Shown here piece after piece: positions 13,516-27,600 of a DNA stretch of 64,000 bases (position 1 is the stretch's first letter; every line of letters begins with the position of its first letter). This stretch comes from Aurelia coerulea (lineage: Eukaryota; Cnidaria; Scyphozoa; Semaeostomeae; Ulmaridae). The DNA is taken from assembly GCA_039566865.1 (NCBI GenBank), contig CM076957.1, positions 8,875,896-8,939,895 of the forward strand, written 5' to 3'. Both the position numbers and the translations under genes were made by a program. Under the pieces are notes generated by a model. It did not search any database. It worked only from the letters and a program-made list of their open reading frames with translations, and was not told the origin of the DNA.

Positions 13516-14739
13516 TAATTAATCGATGTTTGTTTTTGCAGTAAAGCTAAAATGAAACGAAAGAAATAACTAATGTATATAGTAATGTTTCAAAAAATCG
13601 TTGCTGCAGCACTAATAAAAGTGCTATAAAGAAGTTACTGGCAGAACTAAAGTTTTCAAGGACGAAGAGTGCAATACTCTTTATAATATATATTGTAACT
13701 ACTAAAGTACGTTAATCCACACTTTTTGTTGTTATATTTTGTTTTCTTTGAGAAAATAAACATTTAATTAATCGATGTTTGTTTATGCAGTAAAGCTAAA
13801 ATGAAACGAAAGAAAAAACTAATGTTTATAGTAATCTTTCAAAAATTGGTTGCTGCAGCACTAATATAGTGCTCTAAAAGAAATTACTGGCAGAACTAAA
13901 GTTTTAAAGGACCATGAGTGCAATATTCTTTATAATATATATTTTGGCTACTTATGTAAGTTAATCCTCACCTTTTGTGTTTGTATTTTGTTTTCTTTGA
14001 GAAAATGAACATTTAATTAATCGATGTTTGTTTATGCAGTAAAGCTAAAATGAGACTAAAGAAAAACTAATGTCTATAGTAATGTTTCCAAAAATAACTG
14101 CTACAGCACTAATATAGTGCTCTAAAAGAAATTACTGGCAGAACTGAAGTTTTAAAGGACCATGAGTGCAATATTCTTTATAATATATATTTTGGCTACT
14201 AAAGTAAGTTAATCCACACTTTTTGTGTTTTTATTTTGTTTTATTTGAGAAAATGAACATTTAATCAATCAATGTTTGTTTATGCAGTAAAGCTAAACTG
14301 AGACTAAAGATAAAACTAATGTCTATAGTGATGTTTCCAAGAATAGATGCTACATCATTAATATAGTGCTATAAAAGAAATTACTGGCAAAACAAAAGTT
14401 TTAAAATCCCATGAGTGCAATATTCTTTATAATATATATTTTGGCTACTAAAGTAAGTTAATCCACAATTTTTTTGTTTTTATTTTGTTTTATTTGAGAA
14501 AATGAACATTTAATTAATCAATGTTTGTTTATGCAGTAAAGCTAAAATGAGACTAAAGAAAAAACTAATGTCTATAGTAATGTTTCCAAGGATGGCTGCT
14601 ACAGCACTAATATAGTGCTATAAAAGAAATTACTGGCAGAACCATAGTTTTAAAGAACGAAGAGTGCAATACTCCTCATAATATATATTATAGCTATTAA
14701 AGTACGTTAATCTACACTTTTTGTTGTTATATTTTGTTT

Positions 14740-15460
14740 TCTTTGAGAAAATAAACATTTAATTAATCGATGTTTGTTTATGCAGTAAAGCTAAAATGAA
14801 ACGAAAGTAAAAACTAATGTTTATAGTAATCTTTCAAAAATTGGTTGCTGCAGCACTAATATAGTGTTATAAAAAAGTTACTGGTAGAACTAAAGTTTTA
14901 AAGGGCCATGAGTGCAATATTCTTTATAATATATAATGTAGCTACTAAAGTACGTTAATCCACACTTTTTGTTGTTATATTTTGTTTTCTTTGAGAAAAT
15001 AAACACTTAATTAATCGATGTTTGTTTATGCAGTAAAGTTAAAATGAGACTAAAGAAAAAACTAATGTCTATAGTAATGTTTCCAGGAATGGCTGCTACA
15101 GCACTAATATAAAAGAAATTACTGGCAGAACTAAAGTTTTAAAGGACCATGAGTGCAATATTCTTTATAATATATATTTTAGCTACTAAAGTAAGTTAAT
15201 CCACACTTTTTGTTGTTTATATTTTGTTTTCTTTGAGAAAATGAACATTTAAATAATCGATGTTTGTTGATGCAGTAAAGCTAAAATTAGACTTAAGAAA
15301 AAACTAATGTCTATAGTAATGTTTCCAAAAATAACTGCTACAGCACAAATATAGTGCTCTAAAAGAAATTACTGGCAGAACTAAAGTTTTAAAGGACGAA
15401 GAGTGCAATACTCTTTATAATATATATTGTAGCTACTAAAGTACGTTAATCCACACTTTT
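14740..15460 (+). repeat. Duplicated segment, copy 1 (offset 1,732 bp)
   Basis: Three-monomer stretch repeated at 16,472-17,192. Shared variants include ACGAAAGTAAAAACT, TTTAAAGGGCCATGAG, TTTCCAGGAATGGC, a monomer lacking TAGTGCT (CTAATATAAAAGAAATT), and GTTGATGCAGTAAAGC followed by AAATTAGACTTAAG. 1,732 bp equals seven monomers. Confidence 0.8.
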
Positions 15461-16471
15461 TGTTGTTATATTTTGTTTTCTTTGAGAAAATAAACATTTA
15501 ATTAATCGATGTTTGTTTATGCAGTAAAGCTAAAATGAAACGAAAGAAAAAACTAATGTTTATAGTAATCTTTCAAAAATTGGTTGCTGCAGCACTAATA
15601 TAGTGCTCTAAAAGAAATTACTGGCAGAACTAAAGTTTTAAAGGACCATGAGTGCAATATTCTTTATAATATATATTTTGGCTACTTATGTAAGTTAATC
15701 CTCACCTTTTGTGTTTGTATTTTGTTTTCTTTGAGAAAATGAACATTTAATTAATCGATGTTTGTTTATGCAGTAAAGCTAAAATGAGACTAAAGAAAAA
15801 CTAATGTCTATAGTAATGTTTCCAAGAAAAGCTGCTACAGCACTAATATAGTGCTATAAAAGAAATTACTGGCAGAACTAAAGTTTTAAAGGACCATGAG
15901 TGCAATATTCTTTATAATATATATTTTGGCTACTTATGTAAGTTAATCCTCACCTTTTGTGTTCGTATTTTGTTTTCTTTGAGAAAATGAACATTTAATT
16001 AATCGATGTTTGTTTATGCAGTAAAGCTAAAATGAGACAAAAGAAAAGCTAATGTCTATAGTAATGTTTCCAAGAAAAGCTGCTACAGCACTAATATAGT
16101 GCTATAAAAGAAATTACTGGCAGAAATACAGTTTTAAAGGACGAAGAGTGCAATGTTGTTTATAATATATATTTTAGCTACTAAAGTAAGTTAATCCACA
16201 CTTTTTGTGTTTTTATTTTGTTTTATTTGAGAAAATGAACATTTAATCAATCAATGTTTGTTTATGCAGTAAAGCTAAACTGAGACTAAAGATAAAACTA
16301 ATGTCTATAGTAATGTTTCCAAGAATAGATGCTACATCATTAATATAGTGCTATAAAAGAAATTACTGGCAAAACCAAAGTTTTAAAGGACCATGAGTGC
16401 AATATTCTTTATAATATATATGTTGGCTACTAAAGTAAGTTAATCCACAATTTTTTTGTTTTTATTTTGTT

Positions 16472-17192
16472 TTATTTGAGAAAATAAACATTTAATTAAT
16501 CGATGTTTGTTTATGCAGTAAGCTAAAATGAAACGAAAGTAAAAACTAATGTTTATAGTAATCTTTCAAAAATTGGTTGCTGCAGCACTAATATAGTGCT
16601 ATAAAAAAGTTACTGGTAGAACTAAAGTTTTAAAGGGCCATGAGTGCAATATTCTTTATAATATATAATGTAGCTACTAAAGTACGTTAATCCACACTTT
16701 TTGTTGTTATATTTTGTTTTCTTTGAGAAAATAAACACTTAATTAATCGATGTTTGTTTATGCAGTAAAGCTAAAATGAGACTAAAGAAAAAACTAATGT
16801 CTATAGTAATGTTTCCAGGAATGGCTGCTACAGCACTAATATAAAAGAAATTACTGGCAGAACTAAAGTTTTAAAGGACCATGAGTGCAATATTCTTTAT
16901 AATATATATTTTAGCTACTAAAGTAAGTTAATCCACACTTTTTGTTGTTTATATTTTGTTTTCTTTGAGAAAATGAACATTTAAATAATCGATGTTTGTT
17001 GATGCAGTAAAGCTAAAATTAGACTTAAGAAAAAACTAATGTCTATAGTAATGTTTCCAAAAATAACTGCTACAGCACAAATATAGTGCTCTAAAAGAAA
17101 TTACTGGCAGAACTAAAGTTTTAAAGGACGAAGAGTGCAATACTCTTTATAATATATATTGTAGCTACTAAAGTACGTTAATCCACACTTTT
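16472..17192 (+). repeat. Duplicated segment, copy 2 (offset 1,732 bp)
   Basis: Partner of 14,740-15,460. One base is lost here (GCAGTAAGC in place of GCAGTAAAGC at 16,516). The matching stops near 17,192, where the T-rich spacer differs. Confidence 0.8.
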
Positions 17193-18559
17193 TTTTGTTA
17201 TATTTTGTTTTTTTTGAATAAATGAACATTTAATTAATCGATGTTTGTTTAGCAGTAAACTGAAATGAGAAGAAAGAAAAAACTAATGTCTATAGTAATG
17301 TTTCCAAAAATAACTGTTACAGCACTAATATAGTGCTATAAAAGAAATTACTGGCAGAACTAAAGTTTTAAAGGACAATGAGTGCAATATTCTTTATAAT
17401 ATATATTTTGGCTACTAAAGTAAGTTAATCCACACTTTTTGTTGTTTATATTTTGTTTTCTTTGAGAAAATGAACATTTAATTAATCGATGTTTGTTTAT
17501 GCAGTAAAGCTAAAATGAGACTAAAGAAAAAACTAATGTCTATAGTAATGTTTCCAAGAAAAGCTGCTACAGCACTAATATAGTGCTATAAAAGAAATTA
17601 CTGGCAGAATCAAAGTTTTCAAGGACCAAGAGTGCAATATTCTTTATAATATATATTTTTGCTACTAAAGTGAGTTAATCCACACTTTTTTTGTTTTTAT
17701 TTTGTTTTATTTGAGAAAATGAACATTTAATTAATCGATGTTTGTTTATGCAGTAAAGCTAAAATGAGACTAAAGAAAAAGCTAATGTCTATAGTAATGT
17801 TTCCAAAAAATAACTGCTACAGCACTAATATAGTGCTCTAAAAGAAATTACTGGCAGAACTAAAGTTTTAAAGGACGAAGAGTGCAATATTGTTTATAAT
17901 ATATATTTTAGCTACTAAAGTAAGTTAATCCACACTTTTGGTTGTTTATATTTTGTTTTCTTTGAGACGATGAACATTTAAATAATCAATGTTTGTTGAT
18001 GCAGTAAAGCTAAAATGAGACTTAAGAAAAAACTAATGTCTATAGTAATGTTTCCAAAAATAACTGCTACAGCACTAATATAGTGCTCTAAAAGAAATTA
18101 GTGGCAGAACTGAAGTTTTAAAGGACCATGAGTGCAATATTCTTTATAATATATATTTTGGCTACTAAAGTAAGTTAATCCACACTTTTTGTGTTTTTAT
18201 TTTGTTTTATTTGAGAAAATGAACATTTAATTAATCAATGTTTGTTTATGCAGTAAAGCTAAAATGAGACTAAAGATAAAACTAATGTCTATAGTAATGT
18301 TTCCAAGAATAGTTGCTACAGCACTAATATAGTGCTATAAAAGAAATTACGGGCAAAACCAAAGTTTTAAAGGACCATGAGTGCAATATTCTTTATAATA
18401 TATATTTTGGCTACTAAAGTAAGTTAATCCACAATTTTTTTGTTTTTATTTTGTTTTATTTGAGAAAATGAGCATTTAATTAATCAATGTTTGTTTATGC
18501 AGTAAAGCTAAAATGAGACAAAAGAAAAAACTAATGTCTATATTAATGTTTCCAAGAAT

Positions 18560-18700
18560 GGCTGCTAAAGCACAGCAGAACTAAAAAGCATTTAAATAAT
18601 CAATGTTTGTTGATGCAGTAAAGCTAAAATGAGACTTAAGAAAAAACTAATGTCTATAGTAATGTTTCCAAAAATAAAAAAGTGCTCTAAAAGAAATTAC
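18560..18700 (+). repeat. Broken satellite monomers at island edge
   Basis: Two consecutive truncations: GCTGCTAAAGCACAGCAGAA jumps directly to AAAAAGCATTTAAATAATC at about 18,590, and at about 18,675 the unit loses its centre (AAAAATAAAAAAGTGCTC). The satellite then ends in AAAGAAATTAC, where a normal unit would continue TGGCAG. Such scars are expected where an array was broken and rejoined. Confidence 0.8.
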
Positions 18701-19008
18701 TACTTGAATGGTTCACTTCGTATTTGGAGAACTAGAAAAATAGCACCGTGTCAATTTCTTTTAACGTGGTGCAGGATGGCTGCAATGTAGAAAAAACTAA
18801 GACTCTCCTAGTCACAACACAGCAAAAACGTTCCAAGTGATCAGACAATGAATGAACAGCCATTATCAGATTCAGCAAGAAAAGCTTCTTTCACATGGAA
18901 CAATGCTTTATTTCGTAACTACCTGCCATTTATATAATTTTGATTACTGCAGTGTGGTTTGGGGGTCTTCTGTAGCTAGCTAGGTTTAGGCCGTGAACAT
19001 TCAGGACC
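18701..19008. other. Non-satellite island inside the array
   Basis: 308 bp of ordinary-complexity sequence with no satellite similarity. The left edge follows AAAGAAATTAC and the right edge precedes AAGTACGTTAATCC, so the satellite re-enters at a different phase from where it left. The island contains a LINE-like reverse transcriptase remnant (see the next entry). I recognise nothing else in it. There are no clean direct repeats at its ends, so it may be a captured or rearranged fragment and not an intact insertion. Confidence 0.8.
18897..18973 (+). pseudogene. Decayed LINE reverse-transcriptase fragment
   Basis: Read in the frame starting at 18,897, this stretch gives a peptide ending LYNFDYCSVVWGS. 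A 'DYCSxVW' box preceded by an LY-containing segment is a familiar feature of the region after the palm of non-LTR retrotransposon reverse transcriptases, where forms like 'lyxslvxPhxDYCsvvW' are common. The frame is short and closes soon after (TAG near 18,980), and no other domain is recognisable. It is therefore a relic. Assignment to non-LTR elements rests on this one motif; the clade cannot be told. Confidence 0.5.
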
Positions 19009-22000
19009 AAGTACGTTAATCCACACTTTTTGTTGTTATATTTTGTTTTCTTTGAGAAAATAAACACTTAATTAATCGATGTTTGTTTATGCAGTAAAGC
19101 TAAAATGAGACTAAAGAAAAAACTAATGTCTATAGTAATGTTTCCAGGAATGGCTGCTACAGCACTAATATAAAAGAAAATAAAAATTTACTGGCAGAAC
19201 TAAAGTTTTAAAGGACAAGGACCATGAGTGCAATATTCTTTATAATATATATTTTAGCTACTAACGTAAGTTAATCCACACTTTTTGTTGTTTATATTTT
19301 GTTTTCTTTGAGAAAATGAACATTTAAATAATCGATGTTTGTTTATGCAGTAAAGCTAAAATGAGACTAAAGAAAAAACTAATGTCTATAGTAATGTTTC
19401 CAAGAATGGCTGTTACAGCACTAATTTTGTGCTATAAAAGAAATTGCTGGCAGAACTAAAGTTTTCAAGGACGAAGAGTGCAATATTCTTTATAATATAT
19501 ATTGTAACTACTAAAGTACGTTAATCCACACTTTTTGTTGTTATATTTTGTTTTCTTTGAGAAAATAAACATTTAATTAATCGATGTTTGTTTATGCAGT
19601 AAAGCTAAAATGAAACGAAAGAAAAAACTAATGTTTATAGTAATCTTTCAAAAATTGGTTGCTGCAGCACTAATATAGTGCTCTAAAAGAAATTACTGGC
19701 AGAACTAAAGTTTTAAAGGACCATGAGTGCAATATTCTTTATAATATATATTTTGGCTACTTATGTAAGTTAATCCTCACCTTTTGTGTTTGTATTTTGT
19801 TTTCTTTGAGAAAATGAACATTTAATTAATCGATGTTTGTTTATGCAGTAAAGCTAAAATGAGACTAAAGAAAAACTAATGTCTATAGTAATGTTTCCAA
19901 GAAAAGCTGCTACAGCACTAATATAGTGCTATAAAAGAAATTACTGGCAGAAATACAGTTTTAAAGGACGAAGAGTGCAATATTGTTTATAATATATATT
20001 TTAGCTACTAAAGTAAGTTAATCCACACTTTTTGTTGTTTATATTTTGTTTTCTTTGAGAAAATGAACATTTAAATAATCAATGTTTGTTGATGCAGTAA
20101 AGCTAAAATGAGACTTAAGAAAAAACTAATGTCTATAGTAATGTTTCCAAAAATAACTGCTACAGCACTAATATAGTGCTCTAAAAGAAATTACTGGCAG
20201 AACTGAAGTTTTAAAGGACCATGAGTGCAATATTCTTTATAATATATATTTTGGCTACTAAAGTAAGTTAATCCACACTTTTTGTGTTTTTATTTTGTTT
20301 TATTTGAGAAAATGAACATTTAATTAATCAATGTTTGTTTATGCAGTAAAGCTAAACTGAGACTAAAGATAAAACTAATGTCTATAGTAATGTTTCCAAG
20401 AATAGATGCTACATCACTAATATAGTGCTATAAAAGAAATTACGGGCAAAACCAAAGTTTTAAAGGACCATGAGTGCAATATTCTTTATAATATATATTT
20501 TGGCTACTAAAGTAAGTTAATCCACAATTTTTTTGTTTTTATTTTGTTTTATTTGAGAAAATGAACATTTAATTAATCAATGTTTGTTTATGCAGTAAAG
20601 CTAAAATGAGACTAAAGAAAAAACTAATGTCTATAGTAATGTTTCCAAGGATGGCTGCTACAGCACTAATATAGTGCTATAAAAGAAATTACTGGCAGAA
20701 CCATAGTTTTAAAGAACGAAGAGTGCAATACTCCTCATAATATATATTATAGCTATTAAAGTACGTTAATCTAATCTTTTTGTTGTTATATTTTGTTTTC
20801 TTTGAGAAAATAAACACTTAATTAATCGATGTTTGTTTATGCAGTAAAGTTAAAATGAGACTAAAGAAAAAACTAATGTCTATAGTAATGTTTCCAGGAA
20901 TGGCTGCTACAGCACTAATATAAAAGAAATTACTGGCAGAACTAAAGTTTTAAAGGACTATGAGTGCAATATTCTTTATAATATATAATGTAGCTACTAA
21001 AGTACGTTAATCCACACTTTTTGTTGTTATATTTTGTTTTCTTTGAGAAAATAAACACTTAATTAATTGATGTTTGTTTATGCAGTAAACTGAAATGAAA
21101 AGAAAGAAAAAACTAATGTTTATAGTAATCTTTCAAAAATTGGTTGCTGCAGCACTAATATAGTGCTATAAAAAAGTTACTGGTAGAACTAGAGTTTTAA
21201 AGGACAATGAGCGCAATATTCTTTATAATATATATTTTGGCTACTAAAGTAAGTTAATCCACAATTTTTGTTGTTTTTATTTTGTTTTATTTGAGAAAAT
21301 GAACATTTAATTAATCAATGTTTGTTTATGCAGTAAAGCTAAAATGAGACTAAAGAAAAAACTAATGTCTATAGTAATGTTTCCAAGGATGGTTGCTGCA
21401 GCACTAATATAGTGCTATAAAAAAGTTACTGGTAGAACTAAAGTTTTAAAGGGCCATGAGTGCAATATTCTTTATAATATATAATGTAGCTACTAAAGTA
21501 CGTTAATCCACAATTTTTGTTGTTTTTATTTTGTTTTCTTTGAGAAAATAAACATTTAATTAATCGATGTTTGTTTATGCAGTAAAGCTAAAATGAGACT
21601 AAAGAAAAAACTAATGTCTATAGTAATGTTTCCAAGAATTGCAGCTACAGCACTAATATAGTGCTATAAAAGAAATTACTGGCAGAACTAAAGTTTTCAA
21701 GGACGAAGAGTGCAATATTCTTTATAATATATATTTTAGCTACTAAAGTAAGTTAATCCACACATTTTTTGTTTATTTTTTGTTTTCTTTGAGAAAATGA
21801 ACATTTAATTAATCGATGTTTGTTTATGCAGTAATGCTAATGTCTAAAGAAAAACTAATGTCTATAGTAATGTTTCCAAGAAAAGCTGCTACAGCACTAA
21901 TATAGTGCTATAAAAGAAATTACTGGCAGAACTAAAGTTTTCAAGGACGAAGAGTGCAATATTCTTTATAATATATATTTTAGCTACTAAAGTAAGTTAA

Positions 22001-22740
22001 TCCACACATTTTTTGTTTATTTTTTGTTTTCTTTGAGAAAATGAACATTTAATTAATCGATGTTTGTTTATGCAGTAATGCTAATGTCTAAAGAAAAACT
22101 AATGTCTATAGTAATGTTTCCAGGAATGGCTGCTACAGCACTAATATAAAAGAAATTACTGGCAGAACTAAAGTTTTAAAGGACGAAGAGTGCAATATTC
22201 TTTATAATATATATTTTAGCTACTAAAGTAAGTTAATCCACACTTTTTGTTGTTTATATTTTGTTTTCTTTGAGAAGATGAACATTTAAATAATCAATGT
22301 TTGTTGATGCAGTAAAGCTAGAATGAGACTAAAGAAAAAAATAATGTCTATAGTAATGTTTCCAAAAATAACTGCTACAGCACTAATATAGTGCTCTAAA
22401 AGAAATTACTGGCAGAACCAAAGTTTTAAAGGAGGAAGAGTGCAATACTCTTTATAATATAAATTGTAGCTACTAAAGTACGTTAATCTACACTTTTTGT
22501 TGTTATATTTTGTTTTCTTTGAGAAAATAAACATTTAATTAATCGATGTTTGTTTATGCAGTAAAGCTAAAATGAGACTAAAGAAAAAACTAATGTCTAT
22601 AGTAATGTTTCCAAGAATAGATGCTACTTAACTAATATAGTGCTATAAAAGAAATTACGGGCAAAACAAAAGTTTTAAAGGACCATGAGTGCAATATTCT
22701 TTATAATATTTATTTTTGCTACTAAATTAGTTAATCCACA

Positions 22741-23630
22741 CTTTTTTTTGTTTTTATTTTGTTTTATTTGAGGAAATGAACATTTAATTAATCAATGTTT
22801 GTTTATGCAGTAAAGCTAAAATGAGACTAAAGAAAAAACTAATGTCTATAGTAATGTTTCCAAGAATGGCTGCTACAGCACTAATATAGTGCTATAAAAG
22901 AAATTACTGGCAGAACCAAAGTTTTAAAGAACGAAGAGTGCAATACTCCTCATAATATATATTATAGCTATTAAAGTACGTTAATCTACACTTTTTGTTG
23001 TTATATTTTGTTTTCTTTGAGAAAATAAACATTTAATTTATCGATGTTTGTTTATGCAGTAAATCTAAAATGAAACGTGAGTAAAAACTAATGTTTATAG
23101 TAATCTTTCAAAAATTGGTTGCTGCAGCACTAATATAGTGCTATAAAAAAGTTACTGGTAGAACTAAAGTTTTAAAGGACAATGAGTGCAATATTCTTTA
23201 TAATATATAATGTAGCTACTAAAGTACGCTAATCCACACTTTTTGTTGTTATATTTTGTTTTCTTTGAGAAAATAAACATTTAATTAATCGATGTTTGTT
23301 TATGCAGTAAAGCTAAAATGAGACTAAAGAAAAAACTAATGTCTATAGTAATGTTTCCAAGAATTGCAGCTACAGCACTAATATAGTGCTATAAAAGAAA
23401 TTACTGGCAGAACTAAAGTTTTCAAGGACGAAGAGTGCAATATTCTTTATAATATATATTTTAGCTACTAAAGTAAGTTAATCCACACATTTTTTGTTTA
23501 TTTTTTGTTTTCTTTGAGAAAATGAACATTTAATTAATCGATGTTTGTTTATGCAGTAATGCTAATGTCTAAAGAAAAACTAATGTCTATAGTAATGTTT
23601 CCAAGAAAAGCTGCTACAGCACTAATATAG
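22741..23630 (+). repeat. Tandem 990-bp duplication, copy 1
   Basis: Nearly identical to 23,731-24,620. Shared private variants are TTTGAGGAAATGAAC, CAATACTCCTCATAATATAT, ATTTATCGATG, AAACGTGAGTAAAAAC and GCAGTAATGCTAATGTC. The offset is exactly 990 bp, four monomers, and the copies are adjacent. Confidence 0.88.
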
Positions 23631-23730
23631 TGCTCTAAAAGAAATTACTGGCAGAATCAAAGTTTTCAAGGACCATGAGTGCAATATTCTTTATAATATT
23701 TATTTTTGCTACTAAATTGAGTTAATCCAC

Positions 23731-24620
23731 ACTTTTTTTGTTTCTATTTTGTTTTATTTGAGGAAATGAACATTTAATTAATCAATGTTTGTTTATGCAG
23801 TAAAGCTAAAATGAGACTAAAGAAAAAGCTAATGTCTATAGTAATGTTTCCAAGAATGGCTGCTACAGCACTAATATAGTGCTATAAAAGAAATTACTGG
23901 CAGAACCAAAGTTTTAAAGAACGAAGAGTGCAATACTCCTCATAATATATATTATAGCTATTAAAGTACGTTAATCTACACTTTTTGTTGTTATATTTTG
24001 TTTTCTTTGAGAAAATAAACATTTAATTTATCGATGTTTGTTTATGCAGTAAATCTAAAATGAAACGTGAGTAAAAACTAATGTTTATAGTAATCTTTCA
24101 AAAATTGGTTGCTGCAGCACTAATATAGTGCTATAAAAAAGTTACTGGTAGAACTAAAGTTTTAAAGGACAATGAGTGCAATATTCTTTATAATATATAA
24201 TGTAGCTACTAAAGTACGCTAATCCACACTTTTTGTTGTTATATTTTGTTTTCTTTGAGAAAATAAACATTTAATTAATCGATGTTTGTTTATGCAGTAA
24301 AGCTAAAATGAGACTAAAGAAAAAACTAATGTCTATAGTAATGTTTCCAAGAATTGCAGCTACAGCACTAATATAGTGCTATAAAAGAAATTACTGGCAG
24401 AACTAAAGTTTTCAAGGACGAAGAGTGCAATATTCTTTATAATATATATTTTAGCTACTAAAGTAAGTTAATCCACACATTTTTTGTTTATTTTTTGTTT
24501 TCTTTGAGAAAATGAACATTTAATTAATCGATGTTTGTTTATGCAGTAATGCTAATGTCTAAAGAAAAACTAATGTCTATAGTAATGTTTCCAAGAAAAG
24601 CTGCTACAGCACTAATATAG
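23731..24620 (+). repeat. Tandem 990-bp duplication, copy 2
   Basis: Adjacent partner of 22,741-23,630. The copies separate near 24,615, where this one reads GTGCTATAAAAG and the first GTGCTCTAAAAG. Confidence 0.88.
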
Positions 24621-27600
24621 TGCTATAAAAGAAATTACTGGCAGAACTAAAGTTTTAAAGGACGAAGAGTGCAATATTGTTTATAATATATATTATAGCT
24701 ACTAAAGTAAGTTAATCCACACATTTTTTGTTTATTTTTTGTTTTCTTTGAGAAAATGAACATTTAATTAATCGATGTTTGTTTATGCAGTAATGCTAAT
24801 GTCTAAAGAAAAACTAATGTCTATAGTAATGTTTCCAGGAATGGCTGCTACAGCACTAATATAAAAGAAATTACTGGCAGAACTAAAGTTTTAAAGGACC
24901 ATGAGTGCAATATTGTTTATAATATATATTTTAGCTACTAAAGTAAGTTAATCCACACTTTTTGTTGTTATATTTTGTTTTCTTTGAGAAAATAAACATT
25001 TAATTAATCGATATTTGTTTATGCAGTAAAGCTAAAATGACACTAAAGAAAAAAATAATGTCTATAGTAATGTTTCCAAAAATAACTGCTACAGCACTAA
25101 TATAGTGCTCTAAAAGAAATTACTGGCAGAACCAAAGTTTTAAAGGAGGAAGAGTGCAATACTTTTTATAATATGAATTGTAGCTACTAAAGTACGTTTA
25201 TTAACACTTTTTGTTGTTATATTTTGTTTTCTTTGAGAAAATAAACATTTAATTAATCGATGTTTGTTTATGCAGTAAAGCTAAAATGAGACTAAAGATA
25301 AAACTAATGTCTATAGTAATGTTTCCAAGAATAGATGCTACTTCACTAATATAGTGCTATAAAAGAAATTACGGGCAAAACAAAAGTTTTAAAGGACCAT
25401 GAGTGCAATATTCTTTATAATATTTATTTTGGCTACTAAATTGAGTTAATCCACACTTTTTTTGTTTTTATTTTGTTTTATTTGAGAAAATGAACATTTA
25501 ATTAATCAATGTTTGTTTATGCAGTAAAGCTAAAATGAGACTAAAGAAAAAGCTAATGTCTATAGTAATGTTTCCAAGAATGGCTGCTACAGCACTAATA
25601 TAGTGCTATAAAAGAAATTACTGGCAGAACCAAAGTTTTAAAGAACGAAGAGTGCAATACTCCTCATAATATATATTATAGCTATTAAAGTACGTTAATC
25701 TACACTTTTTGTTGTTATATTTTGTTTTCTTTGAGAAAATAAACATTTAACTAATCGATTTTTGTTGATACAGTAAAGCTAAAATGAAACAAAAGAAATA
25801 ACTAATGTATATAGCAATGTTTCAAAAAATCGTTGCTGCAGCACTAATAAAGTGCTATAAAGAAGTTACTGGCAGAACTAATGTTTTAAAGGACCATGAG
25901 TGCAATATTCTTTATAATATATATTTTGGCTACTAAAGTAAGTTAATCCACACTCTTTTTTGTTTTTATTTTGTTTTATTTGAGAAAATGAACATTTAAT
26001 TAATCAATGTTTGTTTATGCAGTAAAGCTAAAATGAGACAAAAGATAAAACTAATGTCAATCGGAATGTTTCCAAGAATAGATGCTACATCACTAATATA
26101 GTGCTATAAAAGAAATTACGGGAACAAAACCAAAGTTTTAAGGGACCATGAGTGCAATATTCTTTATAATATATATTTTGGCTACAAAAGTAAGTTAATC
26201 CACACTTTTTGTGTTTTTATTTTGTTTAATTTGAGAAAATGAACATTTAATTAATCAATGTTTGTTTATGCAGTAAAGCTAAAATGAGACTAAAGATAAA
26301 ACTAATGTCTATCGTAATGTTTCCAAGAATGGCTGCTACAGCACTAATATAGTGCTATAAAAAAAATTACTGGCAGAACTAAATTTTTGAAGGACGAAGA
26401 GTGCAATACTCTTTATAATTTATATATTGTAGCTATTAAAGTACGTTAATCTACACTTTTTGTTGTTATATTTTGTTTTCTTTGAGAAAATAAACATTTA
26501 ATTAATCGATGTTTGTTTATGCAGTAAAGCTAAAATCAAACGAAAGAAAAAACTAATGTTTATAGTAATCTTTCAAAAATTTGTTTGCTGCAGCACTAAT
26601 ATAGTGCTATAAAAAATTTACTGGTAGAACTAAAGTTTTAAAGGACCATGAGTGCAATATTCTTTATAATATATAATGTAGCTACTAAAGTACGTTAATC
26701 CACACTTTTTGTTGTTATATTTTGTTTTCTTTGAGAAAATAAACACTTAATTAATCGATGTTTGTTTATGCAGTAAAGCTAAAATGAGACTAAAGAAAAA
26801 CTAATGTCTATAGTAATGTTTCCAAGAAAAGCAGCTACAGCACTAATATAGTGCTATAAAATAAATTACTGGCAGAACTAAAGTTTTAAAGGACGAAGAG
26901 TGCAATATTCTTTATAATATATATTCTAGCTACTAAAGTACGCTAATCCACATTTTTGTCGTTATATTTTTTTTCTTTGAGAAAATAAACACTTAAATAA
27001 TCGATGTTTGTTTATGCAGTAAAGCTAAAATCAGACTAAAGAAAAAACTAATGTCTATAGTAATGTTTCCAAGAATGGCTGCTACAGCACTAATATAAAA
27101 GAAATTACTGGCAGAACTAAAGTTTTAAAGGACCATGAGTACAATATTCTTTATAATATATATTTTGGCTACTTATGTAAGTTAATCCACATGTTTTGTG
27201 ATTGTATTTTGCTTTCTTTGAGAAAATGAACATTTAATTAATCGATGTTTGTTCATGCAGTACAGCTAAAATGAGACTAAAGAAAAACTAATGTCTATAG
27301 TAATGTTTCCATGAAAAGCTGCTGCAGCAATAATGCTATAAAAGAAATTACTGGCAGAACGAAAGTTTTAAAGGACGAAGAGTGCAATATTCTTTATAAT
27401 ATATATTTTAGCTACTAAAGTAAGTTAATCCACACTTTTTGTTGTTTATATTTTGTTTTCTTTGAGAAAATGAACATTTAAATAATCAATGTTTGTTTAT
27501 GCAGTAAAGCTAAAATGAGACTTAAGAAAAAACTAATGTCTATAGTAATGTTTCCAAAAATAACTGCTACAGCACTAATATAGTGCTCTAAAAGAAATTA

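Larger units (their letters stand above)
1..18700 (+). repeat. Satellite array, block 1 (monomer about 247-249 bp)
   Basis: Head-to-tail tandem copies, all in the same orientation. The landmark ATTAATCGATGTTTG recurs at 249-bp steps (its repeat phase starts at 1, 250, 499, 748, 997, 1244). Conserved blocks in order are: ATTAATCGATGTTTGTTTATG, a GCTAAAATGA block, a GCAGCACTAATA hairpin, TACTGGCAGAAC, GAGTGCAATA, CTTTATAATATATA, GCTACTAAAGTA, AATCCACACTTTTTG and TTTGAGAAAAT. Two main sequence classes are mixed (see the A-type and B-type entries). Short monomers with internal deletions occur, for example around 12,366-12,530, where the middle of the unit is missing, and at 11,803 and 12,295, where the ATATATTT stretch is lost. 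The block ends in broken monomers at 18,560-18,700. There is no conventional gene; short open frames here are chance or relic frames inside the monomer. Confidence 0.97.
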
